Below are positions 42,832 to 52,789 of a stretch of DNA of 64,000 nucleotides, in pieces; position 1 is the stretch's first letter; every line of letters starts with the position of its first letter. The stretch is from Deltaproteobacteria bacterium (GTDB taxonomy: Bacteria > Desulfobacterota_D > UBA1144 > Nemesobacterales > UBA2774): assembly GCA_040223695.1 (NCBI GenBank), contig JAVKFU010000020.1:62001-126000 (forward strand), given 5' to 3'. The notes beneath the pieces were generated by a model. It did no database searches. It saw nothing but the letters and a program-made list of their open reading frames with translations, and was not told the origin of the DNA. A program made the position numbers and the translations under genes.

Positions 42832-45270
42832 ATGAGAAAGGTACAGAAATTAAAAGCGTCGCAGGTTTACCGTGAATGCGATTTAAGCCCACTAAATTTC
42901 AACACCACAGAGGACCTTGAGCCGTGTACGGAATTTATCGGACAAAAAAGAGCGGTAGATGCAATTAATTTCGGACTCGGCATGGAGTTCGGCGAATACA
43001 ATATATTCCTTGTCGGCCCCACAGGCGTAGGGAAGACCACGACCATAGAAAATATATTGTCTAAAGTTGCCGGGGAAGAGCCCACACCGAACGACTGGTG
43101 CTATGTGTACAATTTCCAGGATTCTAATGAGTCGAAGGCAATCGAACTGCCCACCGGCAAGGGAAAGCTCTTCAAAAAGGATATGGATGATTTTCTGCAA
43201 GTGCTCAAGACAGATATTCCCCGCGCGTTTGAAAGCAAGGACTTTGAAGATGAGAAACAAAATATAATGAATGAGTTTCAGAAGAGAAAAAACGAGCTTT
43301 TCGAGCAGCTTCAGAAGAAGGCCGCCGGGGAAAATATCCAGGTTCAGTTCTCTCCGACGGGGATTATCACGATTCCTCTTATCGAGGGCAAGCCGGTCAC
43401 TCAGGAGAACTATAATGCGCTTGACGATAAAACAAAAGAGGAAATCAAGGCCAGGAAAGAGAAGATTGACAACGAGGTAGCGGATGCCTTAAAAGCCAGC
43501 AGAAAGCTCGAAAGTGAAGCCGGTGAAAAATTGAAGGAACTCGAAAAGAGGGTGGCGCTTTTCTCGGTTCGGGACCTCATAGAAAATCTCCGTGAGAAAT
43601 ACAAAATATATCCCGAGATAATAGACCACCTCGATCAGCTGCAAAAGCATATACTAGAGAACATCGATCACTTCCTACCTGATAAGGGAATGCAGGCGGG
43701 CGGCGGTGTTATGCCGTTCAGAATGCCGCAGCAGCAGCCGGAATTCACTGAGTACAAGGTGAACGTTTTCATAGACAATTCGAAGACCCAAGGCGCGCCT
43801 GTTATATTTGAAACCCACCCCACATATACGAACCTGTTCGGATCAATTGAAAAGGAGGTCAGATTCGGCGCCCTTATTACCGATTTCACGATGATCAGAG
43901 CAGGGTCGATTGCAAAGGCCAACGGGGGTTATGTGGTTCTTGAAATCCTGGATTTGTTCAAATACCCCTTTGTTTGGGACGCTCTCAAAAAAGCGCTCGA
44001 AAACGAGGAATTACGAATAGAAGACGTGTATCAGCAGTACGGGTTCTCAAGCACCGTAGGGATAAGACCCGAGCCCATCAAGCTCGATGTAAAAGTCATT
44101 CTGGCGGGAAATTCCTATATCTATCATATGCTGTATGCATATGATGAGGACTTCAGGAAACTGTTCAAAGTAAAAGCCGATTTCGACTCGGTAGTGGACA
44201 GAAACGACGTCACGTTATCGCAGTATTCGTGCTTTATAAAATCCATCAGCGACAGAGACGGACTCGCGCCGTTTGACAGAAGCGGCGTGGAGGCCCTGAT
44301 CGAGTACTCGTCGCGACTGGCGGGAGACCAGAATAAACTATCCGTTCAACTCGGCTCAATTACGAAAATCCTGAAGGAGGCCGATTACTGGGCGAAGGCG
44401 GAAGGAGATAACGGGCTGACTGAAAGAAAGCACGTCGAGAAGGCGATAGAGGAAAAGATATACAGATCAAACATGATCGAAGAGAAGATCCGCGAGCTTA
44501 TAACGAAGGGGATTATTCTGGTTGACACCGAGGGCATGGTAACGGGGCAGATAAACGGCCTTGCCGTCTACAATATGGGAGATTATGCGTTCGGAAAACC
44601 GTCCCGTATTACATGCGAGACCTATATGGGAACTGAAGGGGTTGTCAATATCGAGAGGAAATCCAGACTGAGCGGAAATATACACGACAAAGGCGTGCTC
44701 ATTCTGAACGGCTACATAGGGAATAACCACGCGCAGGAAAAACCCCTCAGCCTTTCCGCCAGTATAGGGTTCGAGCAGAGCTACGAGATGATAGACGGCG
44801 ACAGCGCCTCCGCCGCGGAACTGGTGGCCCTTCTATCTAGCCTGTCTGAAGTGCCGATAAAACAGAGTTTCGCGATTACAGGCTCGGTCAATCAAAAAGG
44901 CCAAATACAGCCGATCGGGGGCGTGAATGAAAAAGTGGAAGGATTTTACGCCGTATGCAAGGCAAAGGGCCTGACAGGCGAGCAGGGAGCAGTTATCCCC
45001 TATCAGAACGTAAAGAACCTGATGCTGAAGAAGGAAATTGTCGACGCTGTAAAAAAGGGGACATTTAACATATATCCGGTTGAAACAATTGACCAGGCAG
45101 TCGAGGTACTTACCGGCAGGGAAGCGGGCAAAAGGGGCGCGAGCGGAAAGTACAAGCGCGGCACCGTTAATTACCTCGTAGACAAGAAGCTCAGAGAATT
45201 CGCGGAAAATTACAGAAAGTTCGGAAGACAGCAGGGCTCGAAAAAGACAAACGATACTAACGGAAAATGA
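42832..45270 (+). CDS. Lon-type AAA+ protease (LonB/YcbZ group)
   Basis: The 812 residues have an N-terminal AAA region with Walker A VGPTGVGKTTT (61-71), a long helical insert (about 130-270), the rest of the AAA module, and the Lon protease domain. The Ser-Lys dyad is S658 (GDSASAAE) and K701 (VNEKVEGF), 43 residues apart as in E. coli Lon. The N-terminal Lon substrate domain is absent, placing it with the LonB/YcbZ-like group. It begins after GGAGAGGA and stands alone. It probably degrades damaged or specific proteins. Confidence 0.92.
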   Translation: MRKVQKLKASQVYRECDLSPLNFNTTEDLEPCTEFIGQKRAVDAINFGLGMEFGEYNIFLVGPTGVGKTTTIENILSKVAGEEPTPNDWCYVYNFQDSNESKAIELPTGKGKLFKKDMDDFLQVLKTDIPRAFESKDFEDEKQNIMNEFQKRKNELFEQLQKKAAGENIQVQFSPTGIITIPLIEGKPVTQENYNALDDKTKEEIKARKEKIDNEVADALKASRKLESEAGEKLKELEKRVALFSVRDLIENLREKYKIYPEIIDHLDQLQKHILENIDHFLPDKGMQAGGGVMPFRMPQQQPEFTEYKVNVFIDNSKTQGAPVIFETHPTYTNLFGSIEKEVRFGALITDFTMIRAGSIAKANGGYVVLEILDLFKYPFVWDALKKALENEELRIEDVYQQYGFSSTVGIRPEPIKLDVKVILAGNSYIYHMLYAYDEDFRKLFKVKADFDSVVDRNDVTLSQYSCFIKSISDRDGLAPFDRSGVEALIEYSSRLAGDQNKLSVQLGSITKILKEADYWAKAEGDNGLTERKHVEKAIEEKIYRSNMIEEKIRELITKGIILVDTEGMVTGQINGLAVYNMGDYAFGKPSRITCETYMGTEGVVNIERKSRLSGNIHDKGVLILNGYIGNNHAQEKPLSLSASIGFEQSYEMIDGDSASAAELVALLSSLSEVPIKQSFAITGSVNQKGQIQPIGGVNEKVEGFYAVCKAKGLTGEQGAVIPYQNVKNLMLKKEIVDAVKKGTFNIYPVETIDQAVEVLTGREAGKRGASGKYKRGTVNYLVDKKLREFAENYRKFGRQQGSKKTNDTNGK

Positions 45271-45279
45271 GCATTCGGC

Positions 45280-46026
45280 CTACCTCGAAGGAAGGGTTTT
45301 TCGTTTCTTTCTGAAACCGAATAAATTTATGAAGCCCCCGAATGTCCTGTCGCTTAAATCTTTGAGACGGTCGATATATTCCGGTGTTTCCAATCTGATT
45401 TTTTCGGGGTCTATTTTTCCGTTTGTCCGTTCTATCTCATCCCGGTTCTGGGGAATACCGAGCCAGCGCTCCACCATCGGCTCATCGACCTCCAGGTGGA
45501 ACTGAAAACCGTAAACATTGTCCCGGTAGCGAAAGGCCTGGTTCCCGCACAATTCGGAGGAGGCAAGAAGCTCCGCGCCTTCGGGTAAATCAAACGTATC
45601 CCCGTGCCAGTGGAAAATCTTTTCCACCTCGGAGAAATTGGAAACGAGCGGGTCGGCTTTTCCCCGAGCGGTAGGACGAACATCGTACCATCCTATCTCC
45701 TTTTCGCTGTTTCTATTTACCTTGGCATCCAGAGCCTTGGCGATTAGCTGGGAGCCGAGACATATACCGAGTATGGGCATCCCTTCCCCTATGGCCTCTC
45801 TTATCACTTCAACTTCCGTATTCAGATGAGGATACTCGCCTGTTTCATCGACATTCATAGGACCGCCCAGGACTATCAGTCCGTCGTATCCCCCCAGACT
45901 TGGCACGAAGCCCGGATGCCTTTCGAAATTAACGTATTTGATTCTGAACCCGGAGCCTCTGAGCAATGGGTCAAGGGTTCCGAGAATCTCATATGCTACA
46001 TGTTGAAATACCAAAAGTCTCGGCAT
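45280..46026 (-). CDS. Class I glutamine amidotransferase-like protein
   Basis: The 248 residues form a GATase1 fold with nucleophile Cys in ILGICLGSQLIAKAL, an oxyanion GGPMNV and the His-x-Glu pair in FQFHLEVDE. It resembles stand-alone GMP-synthase-like amidotransferases, including gamma-glutamyl hydrolases that split glutamyl amides. No synthase partner is adjacent. It converges on the Lon-type gene (9 bp). Confidence 0.88.
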   Translation of the reverse strand: MPRLLVFQHVAYEILGTLDPLLRGSGFRIKYVNFERHPGFVPSLGGYDGLIVLGGPMNVDETGEYPHLNTEVEVIREAIGEGMPILGICLGSQLIAKALDAKVNRNSEKEIGWYDVRPTARGKADPLVSNFSEVEKIFHWHGDTFDLPEGAELLASSELCGNQAFRYRDNVYGFQFHLEVDEPMVERWLGIPQNRDEIERTNGKIDPEKIRLETPEYIDRLKDLSDRTFGGFINLFGFRKKRKTLPSR

Positions 46027-46226
46027 GAGTTACAGGCCTTTAATATTTCGGGGAGTTTTAAATCGATACACTGTAATTTACCCATTTAATCCGGATTTTG
46101 GTACTGTAAACGGATAAAAACCACTACTTAAAACTATACAACAATCCTCTTCAAGGGATTTAAGAATCCGTGAGAATATACTGGAGGCGTATGTCAAGAA
46201 CTTACCTTGAGATCGGAAAGGAGCGA

Positions 46227-46248
46227 GAGACGGCCTCACGGCCGTCTC
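46227..46248 (-). terminator. Strong hairpin downstream of the nucleotidyltransferase gene
   Basis: GAGACGGCC (46227-46235) pairs perfectly with GGCCGTCTC (46240-46248) over a 4-base loop, 32 bases past the stop of the gene at 46281. The minus-strand tail (TCGCTCCTTTCC) is only partly T-rich, so it may be an imperfect terminator. The rest of the gap 46027-46280 shows nothing clear. Confidence 0.5.
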
Positions 46249-46280
46249 AATCCTGTTGTACCGGGAATGTACGCGGGGTA

Positions 46281-46739
46281 TCATTCTCCCTTGAGGTAAC
46301 TCACAACATCTTCCTGTATTGATTCGTCAACCAGCTCTCTCCAGTCGTCATTTCCGTCGGCCACGGCACTTCTAATCTTGGTAGCCGAAATCCAGCCTAT
46401 ATCCTCGGGCGGGAAATACTCATTCATCTCGTACCCGACTCCCCTGCCCCAGTTAACCGACTCGATATCGGGGATTATCATCACTACCACGTCATCCCCC
46501 TTGCTCTCGTGATACTTTTTAATCATGCTGACCGTCTGCTCGGTCGTGAACGGGTTCTTGGGGTCGGGCGGAATATCCCTTACCATAATCAGACACGGAA
46601 CCCCTTTATCCAGTTTCTGCCTCACCAGACTCACATGCCCCATATGATAGGGCTGGTACCTACCTATGAATATGGCCCTTTTGCTGGCAGAGGGTTCGAT
46701 ATCGGGATGTCCGTGGTTTGTAACCTTCCATTCGCTCAT
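46281..46739 (-). CDS. NadM-type nicotinamide-nucleotide adenylyltransferase-like protein
   Basis: The 152 residues have the nucleotidyltransferase motifs GRYQPYHMGH (26-35) and ISATKIR (117-123), the archaeal NadM arrangement of GRFQPFHxGH and ISxTxIR. It probably adenylylates nicotinamide mononucleotide or a related phosphate. An extra 20 residues precede the core. AAGGAGG precedes the ATG. Archaeal-type NadM in bacteria is less common than NadD and suggests NAD salvage or old transfer. Another cytidylyl- or adenylyltransferase substrate remains possible. Confidence 0.78.
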   Translation of the reverse strand: MSEWKVTNHGHPDIEPSASKRAIFIGRYQPYHMGHVSLVRQKLDKGVPCLIMVRDIPPDPKNPFTTEQTVSMIKKYHESKGDDVVVMIIPDIESVNWGRGVGYEMNEYFPPEDIGWISATKIRSAVADGNDDWRELVDESIQEDVVSYLKGE

Positions 46740-46874
46740 TATAAGCCTCCTTGTATTCAGTAAAATTGATCGTCGTCTAATGGAATTTTATCTAATCGGT
46801 CAGCTATATTTCTTGTGAACCGAGTTCATTATACATGCAGCAGGGCAATTTTCAATTATTGCGCGCCGGCGGGG

Positions 46875-47513
46875 TTATATATTAAAACCAGGCATATCTT
46901 TTACTAATTCTTTTATACCTATCGCGAGGTTTCCGTGCTCTTGCTCATCCAGATGAACACCGTCAATTTTGCTCGCTTTTACGTATTTTGATGAATCGAG
47001 GAACCTGCTTCCCGCAGCTTCAGACGCTTTCCTGCACTCCTTTCCAAGCTGTCTGGATACGGTTCCCCTCCCCTCGAAATAAAATTTCATGAACTGAGAC
47101 AGCCTGCCGAGCGGGTAAGGCGCGATAAATATAATTTCAGGCACGCCCAATCCGGGCCCCGCCATGCTTTTCTGTACTGTCCAGACGAGGGACATGCAGG
47201 AGGCTGCAATATCTGAAGCGCTTAACTCAAATCCCTTCCATAGGTCATTGGTGCCGAGCATGAATATAAAAATATCTACAGGAGCGTGAGTCTCGAGTAC
47301 CATGGGGAGCGACTTGCGCCCGTTCCGGTCCGGCAGAAAGGGACTGTCCCAGTTAGTTGTGCGTCCGGGAAGGGCTTCTTCCATCACTCTCACGGAATCG
47401 CCGAGTTCCATCTGTAAAACTCCGGGCCAGCGTTTCTCAAAAGGGAATCTGGTCCCGTCGGCGGGATTATAACCCCAGGTAATAGAATCGCCGTAACATA
47501 AAATCGATTTCAT
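46875..47513 (-). CDS. SGNH/GDSL-family hydrolase
   Basis: The 212 residues have block I CYGDSITWGYNP, the Asn block (MLGTNDLWKG) and the catalytic Asp-x-x-His in DGVHLDEQEH. It is cytoplasmic by sequence (no signal) and probably an esterase, arylesterase or acyltransferase-type enzyme. The ATG at 47513 with AGGGAG eight bases upstream gives a domain-fitting start. Substrate unknown. Confidence 0.9.
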   Translation of the reverse strand: MKSILCYGDSITWGYNPADGTRFPFEKRWPGVLQMELGDSVRVMEEALPGRTTNWDSPFLPDRNGRKSLPMVLETHAPVDIFIFMLGTNDLWKGFELSASDIAASCMSLVWTVQKSMAGPGLGVPEIIFIAPYPLGRLSQFMKFYFEGRGTVSRQLGKECRKASEAAGSRFLDSSKYVKASKIDGVHLDEQEHGNLAIGIKELVKDMPGFNI

Positions 47514-47578
47514 CTTTCCATCTCCCTGTAAAGTCAATCTGCTTGTAATATACGCAATTCGTGGCCGGGAAAGGAATT

Positions 47579-48286
47579 TCAGAGACGATCTTTCCTTAAA
47601 GCAGGCGCATCATCCCAGCTCCCCTTTATCGTTTTCTTATCAAGGGCATCCCCCAGTTTTAAGAGAAAGGTCTCCCTGGATATTTCCCTGCCTCCCATAC
47701 GCTTCATATGATCGTTCGACACCTGTGAGTCGATAAAATCGAAGTCCCATTTTCTGAGCTTCCGAACGAGATAATACAAAGCGACTTTGGAAGAATCACT
47801 CATCAGGTGAAACATCGATTCCCCGAAAAAAGCCCCTCCCAGGGATAGACCGTATAAACCGCCGACGAGCCTGCCCTCATAATATGTCTCGACAGAGTGG
47901 GCGTATCCTTCCTGATGAAGCTCGATATAGGCATCGATCATATCATCGGTTATCCATGTGCCGTCCTGCCCCTTCCGGCTCGCATTCGCGCACAGCGTAA
48001 TCACTTCCTCAAATGAATTATCGTATCTTACGTCAAAGGTGTTTGCCCTGATGAGTTTCCTCAGCTTCGTTGATACATAAAGATCGGACAGAGCCAGCAC
48101 AAGCCGCGGGTCGGGGGAAAACCACATAATAGGGTCGCCTTCTGAATACCACGGGAAAATTCCGTTTCGATATGCGAGGAGGAGCCTCTCGACGCTAAGG
48201 TCGCCTCCCACCGCGAGAAGCCCGCCGGGCTCGGCGTTCATCGGGTGAGGAAAAATCAGCGACTCGTTCAGTAGATATACTGGCAT
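47579..48286 (-). CDS. aat: Leucyl/phenylalanyl-tRNA-protein transferase
   Basis: The 235 residues match Aat throughout: FPHPMNAEPGGLLAVGGDLS, GIFPWYSEGDPIMWFSPDPR, GLYGLSLGGAFFGESMFH and DFIDSQVSNDHMKRMGGREI. It adds Leu or Phe to proteins with basic N-termini for degradation by the ClpS/ClpAP N-end rule. No clpS or clpA is in the window. Confidence 0.96.
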   Translation of the reverse strand: MPVYLLNESLIFPHPMNAEPGGLLAVGGDLSVERLLLAYRNGIFPWYSEGDPIMWFSPDPRLVLALSDLYVSTKLRKLIRANTFDVRYDNSFEEVITLCANASRKGQDGTWITDDMIDAYIELHQEGYAHSVETYYEGRLVGGLYGLSLGGAFFGESMFHLMSDSSKVALYYLVRKLRKWDFDFIDSQVSNDHMKRMGGREISRETFLLKLGDALDKKTIKGSWDDAPALRKDRL

Positions 48287-48367
48287 AGGGAAATATTATA
48301 CATTTATCACAGTTTCTAAAGCTTATTCAGGTGATTAATATAACCGAACACACTATTACCCCTCGTT

Positions 48368-48646
48368 TTATTTATCCGAATGTCCGAGCGTTTTTTCAGG
48401 CGCGATACGGTCCCTCACACACTGTTTTAACTCCCTGATATCGGGAAAGCGGCCTTTCTCTTCTCTGGACCACACGAGTGCGCCGTTAACACTGACCTCG
48501 AAAATGCCCCCCGTCCCCGGAACGAGAGCTACTTCGCCGATTTCCTCGTCGAAAGTCGTGAGCAGCTCCTGCGCCATCCAGGTTGCCCTGAGTAACCACC
48601 GGCATTGTCTGCAATATGTAATCTCAACACGGTTTTGACTTTTCAT
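48368..48646 (-). CDS. SelT/SelW/SelH-family (Rdx) protein, cysteine form
   Basis: The 92 residues start with the thioredoxin-like Rdx motif C12-x-x-C15 (EITYCRQCRWLLRA) and continue with FEVSVNGALVWSREEKGRFP, the standard SelW-type pattern. The second motif position is Cys, so no selenocysteine is needed. Such proteins are thought to work in thiol redox. It is divergent from mscL. Confidence 0.9.
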   Translation of the reverse strand: MKSQNRVEITYCRQCRWLLRATWMAQELLTTFDEEIGEVALVPGTGGIFEVSVNGALVWSREEKGRFPDIRELKQCVRDRIAPEKTLGHSDK

Positions 48647-48731
48647 CGGAACAATTGAGCTGAATTCAGGAATATTTTATCAGTCCTTTTTTCGTGAGTC
48701 CAACCGTTAACAATATCTACGAAATCCGGCA

Positions 48732-48759
48732 TTGATATTTCAAACCGATGTGTGATAAT
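48732..48759 (+). promoter_or_regulatory. Predicted extended -10 sigma-70 promoter for mscL
   Basis: TTGATA (48732-48737), 16 bases and GATAAT (48754-48759) with a TGT extension just upstream. Five of six bases match in both boxes. The leader to the ATG is about 25 bases and holds GTGGAG. Confidence 0.6.
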
Positions 48760-48790
48760 AGAAACCAATAGATTCCTGTGGAGATGAACA

Positions 48791-49219
48791 ATGCTTAAAG
48801 AATTCAAAGAATTTGCCATGCGCGGGAATGTGGTCGATATGGCTGTCGGTATCATAATCGGAGCAGCCTTCGGGACAATCGTTCAATCCCTTGTGAATGA
48901 CGTTGTCATGCCGCCCATAGGTCTTATTCTTGGAAACGTGGATTTTTCCAACCTGTTTCTAGTACTCAAGGAAGGGACGCCGCCGGGTCCTTACGCCGCC
49001 CTGATAGACGCCAAAGACGCCGGTGCCGTCACGATAAACTACGGGGCATTCATAAATACTGTCATCAGCTTTCTAATTGTCGCGCTCGCGGTATTTGTAC
49101 TCGTGCGCGCTATCAATCAGATGAAGAGAAAAGAAGAGGCTAAGCCCGAGGCGCCGCCCGAACCGTCGAACGAAGAAAAGCTGCTAGCCGAAATACGGGA
49201 TATTCTGAAAAAAAAATAG
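48791..49219 (+). CDS. mscL: Large-conductance mechanosensitive channel
   Basis: The 142 residues show the MscL N-terminal helix and first membrane helix ([25 protein letters not shown]), the periplasmic loop, the second helix ([23 protein letters not shown]) and a cytoplasmic bundle ([15 protein letters not shown]). It opens on osmotic downshock to release solutes. GGAG precedes the ATG. Confidence 0.97.
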   Translation: MLKEFKEFAMRGNVVDMAVGIIIGAAFGTIVQSLVNDVVMPPIGLILGNVDFSNLFLVLKEGTPPGPYAALIDAKDAGAVTINYGAFINTVISFLIVALAVFVLVRAINQMKRKEEAKPEAPPEPSNEEKLLAEIRDILKKK

Positions 49220-49250
49220 CTCTGATTCTTATGATAAACAAATAGACGGG

Positions 49251-49268
49251 TTACTCTTTTTGGAGTAA
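49251..49268 (+). terminator. Possible terminator after mscL
   Basis: TTACTC (49251-49256) and GAGTAA (49263-49268) form a 6-bp stem over TTTTTG; a run of six T follows some 10 bases later. Weak but located between convergent genes. Confidence 0.35.
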
Positions 49269-49331
49269 GCGCGGAGATTTTTTCAATGAAAAGTGAGACC
49301 GGGACCCGAAAGTAAATACGGCAAAATACCG

Positions 49332-52300
49332 TTACTCCTTTTCATTCTCATTCGTATCCCCTTTTGATTTATCTTTGTTCTTAAGCGGTTTTATCAATGT
49401 TACAGGAATATTCAGGGTCTGCTTTATAATACCCAGGAGTCCGAATCTAAGCGCCGAAGGGGATAGCTCCTCGATCTTGGGGTCGGATATATCCCCCGTG
49501 ACCTTAACCGGGATGGAAACATACTTGTCGCCAAGGACGTAACCGACGAGGGGTATCTTATCAATCACGGAATCTACCGCCATTACAGGTATTACGAGAA
49601 CCTGGAGATCGAGCTTTTTGAGCACCAGGTCTATGTAACCCTCACAGACGATCTTGAGGGACGGGCCGTCCATAGCGGCCTCGGTAATCTTAACCCTGCC
49701 GTCTTTAATATCGGCCTTCGCTACCAGGTTGTCATATCGAAACCCTTCCTTGTCGAAATCCGGCGAGTCTCCTCGAAACAGCTCTCCGAAGTTAAGATAT
49801 GAGAAAAATTTCGCAACCCCGCCGTACTTTTTCACCCGACCGTTACTGGACGTGAGCTCCACACCGCCTTCGAGCGAGTTGGTCACCTCGCCGAATTCGC
49901 TTTGGGAAGAAACTTTACCGTTAAAATCGAAATCCCCTGAGATTATCCCGGCTTTGTCTAAAAGACATTCGAGCACGTTTGCCAAACTATCGTTTCGGGT
50001 GAAGGGCCGGAATTCAAAGCTGAGACTCGGAGGAGAGATATTGAGCAAGCCGGGTGTTGAGATACCGCACAGGTTTGCCTCATTTATGTCGATATCGATG
50101 CTATTATCAAGAAAAGAAATCATCGCGTCGAGGGAGTCCCAGTTTAAACCCTTGAATTTGAAGCTTTCGGACTTCACGCTGACCCTGCCGCCAAGAGGTG
50201 AATTCCATCCGTTCCGCCTTTCAGTCTTAATTTCTTTCTCAATGGAATCCACCTTCTCGGAATCCTTCCATTCGAGAGCGTCCGCCCGGATGTTTACGTT
50301 CAAATCTATCTCATCCGCGGGGCGGTGATTTTGCGCGGCAGGCTCATTTACCGCCGGTTCGGCTCCGCCATTGCCGTTTTTCTTAAAAACCAGACTGGAG
50401 TCGGAAATCGATATCGGACCCGGAAATACGAGTTCCTCGGGGAGTTTCACGTGCTTTGACAGAAAATCCATGGCCGCGGGACCCAGAGTGCCCTCAAAAT
50501 CCATGTTCAGCTCAAAGAAGTTCGTAAAATAGTTGTTAAGAACCATTTCAACATTAACGGAACTGTCCTTTGAGGCGATAGCCGCTTTTGATACCGACAG
50601 TTCACCGCTGGTCGATTTAATTTCTGCAGTCGGGATGCTGATCGGGTGATCCAACCCGTCAATATTTATATCCACTCCGCTCACATTGCCCTCAGCATTA
50701 ATCTGCCAACCGGCAGGATCGGACAACGGACCTGTAAACGAGACGGAGGAAAAATATGCCGATCCCCCGGCGGATTCGATAATTGTGAGATGAGGCCTGA
50801 GTGACTCGATTGAAGAAAGCCAGAGGAATAATTCGCTCAAATCCGCTTTTGTATCTTTTGAGACCGCGTGAAGGGACTTTTCATTTTTCCATTTAAAAGA
50901 ACCCGAAAACCCAGGGGACGATAACTTGCCCGTTGTAACCTTTAGACCCTCTACATCGATTTTCTGGTCGGCATAATCAAATTTCCCGCCCTCTACGCTG
51001 AGCGGCTGAGGGAACCGGTCATAGTCGGCGGTAATATCGAATCCGGAAACATAGACCTCGGGGTCGGGGGATTCTTTCCGGTCCCCCAGAACAAATTTCC
51101 CCTTTGCCTTTCCGTTGACGTTTTTAATGCGGCGCATTTCATTTAAAAATATTTCATCATGCACGAACTGTTCGAGTATTGGAGGAACCTCGGCCGCATC
51201 CGCGTCAATCATAATCTCAAGGTTTAAGGGCCCCTCGGATCCGTCCGTGCCTATTAACAACGCGCCGTCGTAACCCAGGGAATTACCGAGTTTTCCGCTC
51301 AGATTGGTGCCTTTTAAAGTCCCGTCGCTAATAACGGCGTCACCTTCCGCCCCTACTATATCGAATTCGGCTACGGGAATATATATATTCCCGTTGACCA
51401 TGTTTCCCTCTATAACGAAGTTCCCCTGCCTCCAGAGGTCCCTGAAAGTACTCCCCGACGCCTCGAGAGTGATTTCAGGCACCGTACCTCCCCTGACAAC
51501 CTCAAAAATTATATCCACAATATCGTTCTCCCCTGCGACAAACAGGGCGCTTTCCCTCACCGACTCTGCATTTACATTGAGGCCCCTGAGAGACAATTTT
51601 TCGACTTCCGCCTTTTTATCAATTTCGTATCTACCGGATAGATTCAGCTCCGGATAAGTCAGATCGGCGTTATTTAGTTCCAATTCGATTCTATTTTCAT
51701 CAACATGCAATTCGGCACTGATATTTTCTCCACCAACTTTCAAATTCTCACTATGTTGAACCAGAGTGAGTCTCGGAACGGAGGCATCCAAGATAACGTC
51801 GAGAGTCCGGAGCCCCTCCGTTCTGTATCTCGTACGCAAATTAATAATGGAATCGGAAACAAGCTCTTTACCGGGAATCGAGAACTCCACTATTTTGTGG
51901 GGCTCCAATCCGTTCACAACCAATTCACCCTTTCCACTATAATCCTTGACGTTGATGCTGCCGTTCAGGGTAAGTTTCTTCCAGAAGCTCGAGTTGCTTG
52001 ACATTTTAACGATTAGTTCATCGTCTGGAAGTAACACTGAAGCATTTAAGCCGCTGAGCGAAAGGACGTCGGTTCCGTCCTTCTTGAGCACGACCACGCC
52101 GTTTTTGATCTCGGCATTGAGCCCCCGGTCGTCTGCCTCCAGATAACCAAGGGACCGCACAATATGTTGTTTTAAATCCTCAAACGAAAGGGCATACCCT
52201 TCGGTGCTTTCTCCCTCCTCGGGCTCATCTTTTATGTAAAGCTCTATTTTGGGCTTGTTAACCCGGAGTGTGGAGATTTCAACTTTCCCCTCCAGGAGCG

Positions 52301-52589
52301 GCAGAAGCTTGGGATAAACCACGAGGGTCTCAAAGCTCCCCTCGAGCTTATCGGGAACCGAAATTTTTCCGTTTTTTATATAGACGTGGGGCCAGTGAAA
52401 AAAACGAATATCAACGTTCTCAAATTCGACATCGCCGTCGATTCTATCCGAGAGGAAAGCCAGTATTTCCTCCTTCATATGCTCACGGTTAACGAACTTT
52501 TTGGCGAGAAGAAAGGAAACTGCAGCCAGAATCACAATTATCCCTATCCCCGAACCCAGCCAGTATGAAACCCTTTTTACGTTCTTCAC
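49332..52589 (-). CDS. AsmA-family (AsmA/YhdP/TAM-like) envelope protein
   Basis: The 1085 residues have an N-terminal membrane anchor (GSGIGIIVILAAVSFLLA), then very long repeating beta-strands of the AsmA type (DVDVRFFHWPHVYIKNGKI-like opening with FENVDIRFFHWP), and an AsmA C-terminal region (GGVAKFFSYLNFGELFRG, MDGPSLKIVCEGYIDLVLKKLDLQVL). A low-complexity Glu/Lys tail follows. Such proteins are predicted to form hydrophobic grooves that carry phospholipids to the outer membrane. The start is GTG 52589. It stands alone. Confidence 0.88.
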   Translation of the reverse strand: MKNVKRVSYWLGSGIGIIVILAAVSFLLAKKFVNREHMKEEILAFLSDRIDGDVEFENVDIRFFHWPHVYIKNGKISVPDKLEGSFETLVVYPKLLPLLEGKVEISTLRVNKPKIELYIKDEPEEGESTEGYALSFEDLKQHIVRSLGYLEADDRGLNAEIKNGVVVLKKDGTDVLSLSGLNASVLLPDDELIVKMSSNSSFWKKLTLNGSINVKDYSGKGELVVNGLEPHKIVEFSIPGKELVSDSIINLRTRYRTEGLRTLDVILDASVPRLTLVQHSENLKVGGENISAELHVDENRIELELNNADLTYPELNLSGRYEIDKKAEVEKLSLRGLNVNAESVRESALFVAGENDIVDIIFEVVRGGTVPEITLEASGSTFRDLWRQGNFVIEGNMVNGNIYIPVAEFDIVGAEGDAVISDGTLKGTNLSGKLGNSLGYDGALLIGTDGSEGPLNLEIMIDADAAEVPPILEQFVHDEIFLNEMRRIKNVNGKAKGKFVLGDRKESPDPEVYVSGFDITADYDRFPQPLSVEGGKFDYADQKIDVEGLKVTTGKLSSPGFSGSFKWKNEKSLHAVSKDTKADLSELFLWLSSIESLRPHLTIIESAGGSAYFSSVSFTGPLSDPAGWQINAEGNVSGVDINIDGLDHPISIPTAEIKSTSGELSVSKAAIASKDSSVNVEMVLNNYFTNFFELNMDFEGTLGPAAMDFLSKHVKLPEELVFPGPISISDSSLVFKKNGNGGAEPAVNEPAAQNHRPADEIDLNVNIRADALEWKDSEKVDSIEKEIKTERRNGWNSPLGGRVSVKSESFKFKGLNWDSLDAMISFLDNSIDIDINEANLCGISTPGLLNISPPSLSFEFRPFTRNDSLANVLECLLDKAGIISGDFDFNGKVSSQSEFGEVTNSLEGGVELTSSNGRVKKYGGVAKFFSYLNFGELFRGDSPDFDKEGFRYDNLVAKADIKDGRVKITEAAMDGPSLKIVCEGYIDLVLKKLDLQVLVIPVMAVDSVIDKIPLVGYVLGDKYVSIPVKVTGDISDPKIEELSPSALRFGLLGIIKQTLNIPVTLIKPLKNKDKSKGDTNENEKE

Positions 52590-52789
52590 TCACACATTCC
52601 GACAGCTAGTATAGTATGAATATTTAGCACCAATATTTACAGAGTTAAGAGTAACTAACGAAGTATCATTCCACAATCAATTTTTTAGTGATTATAATGG
52701 GATTAATGAAAAACCTGAGATAATACTTTCACGCGCGCCAGACCCGTATCGAGCCGTGCTAATTTGAGGCTAAAAGATCATGCTCCGAC

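Noticed and set aside
46078-46284. 68-codon minus-strand open frame after the NadM-type gene
   Set aside because: It covers the strong hairpin at 46227-46248, has no Shine-Dalgarno or family-like pattern, and its composition looks non-coding.
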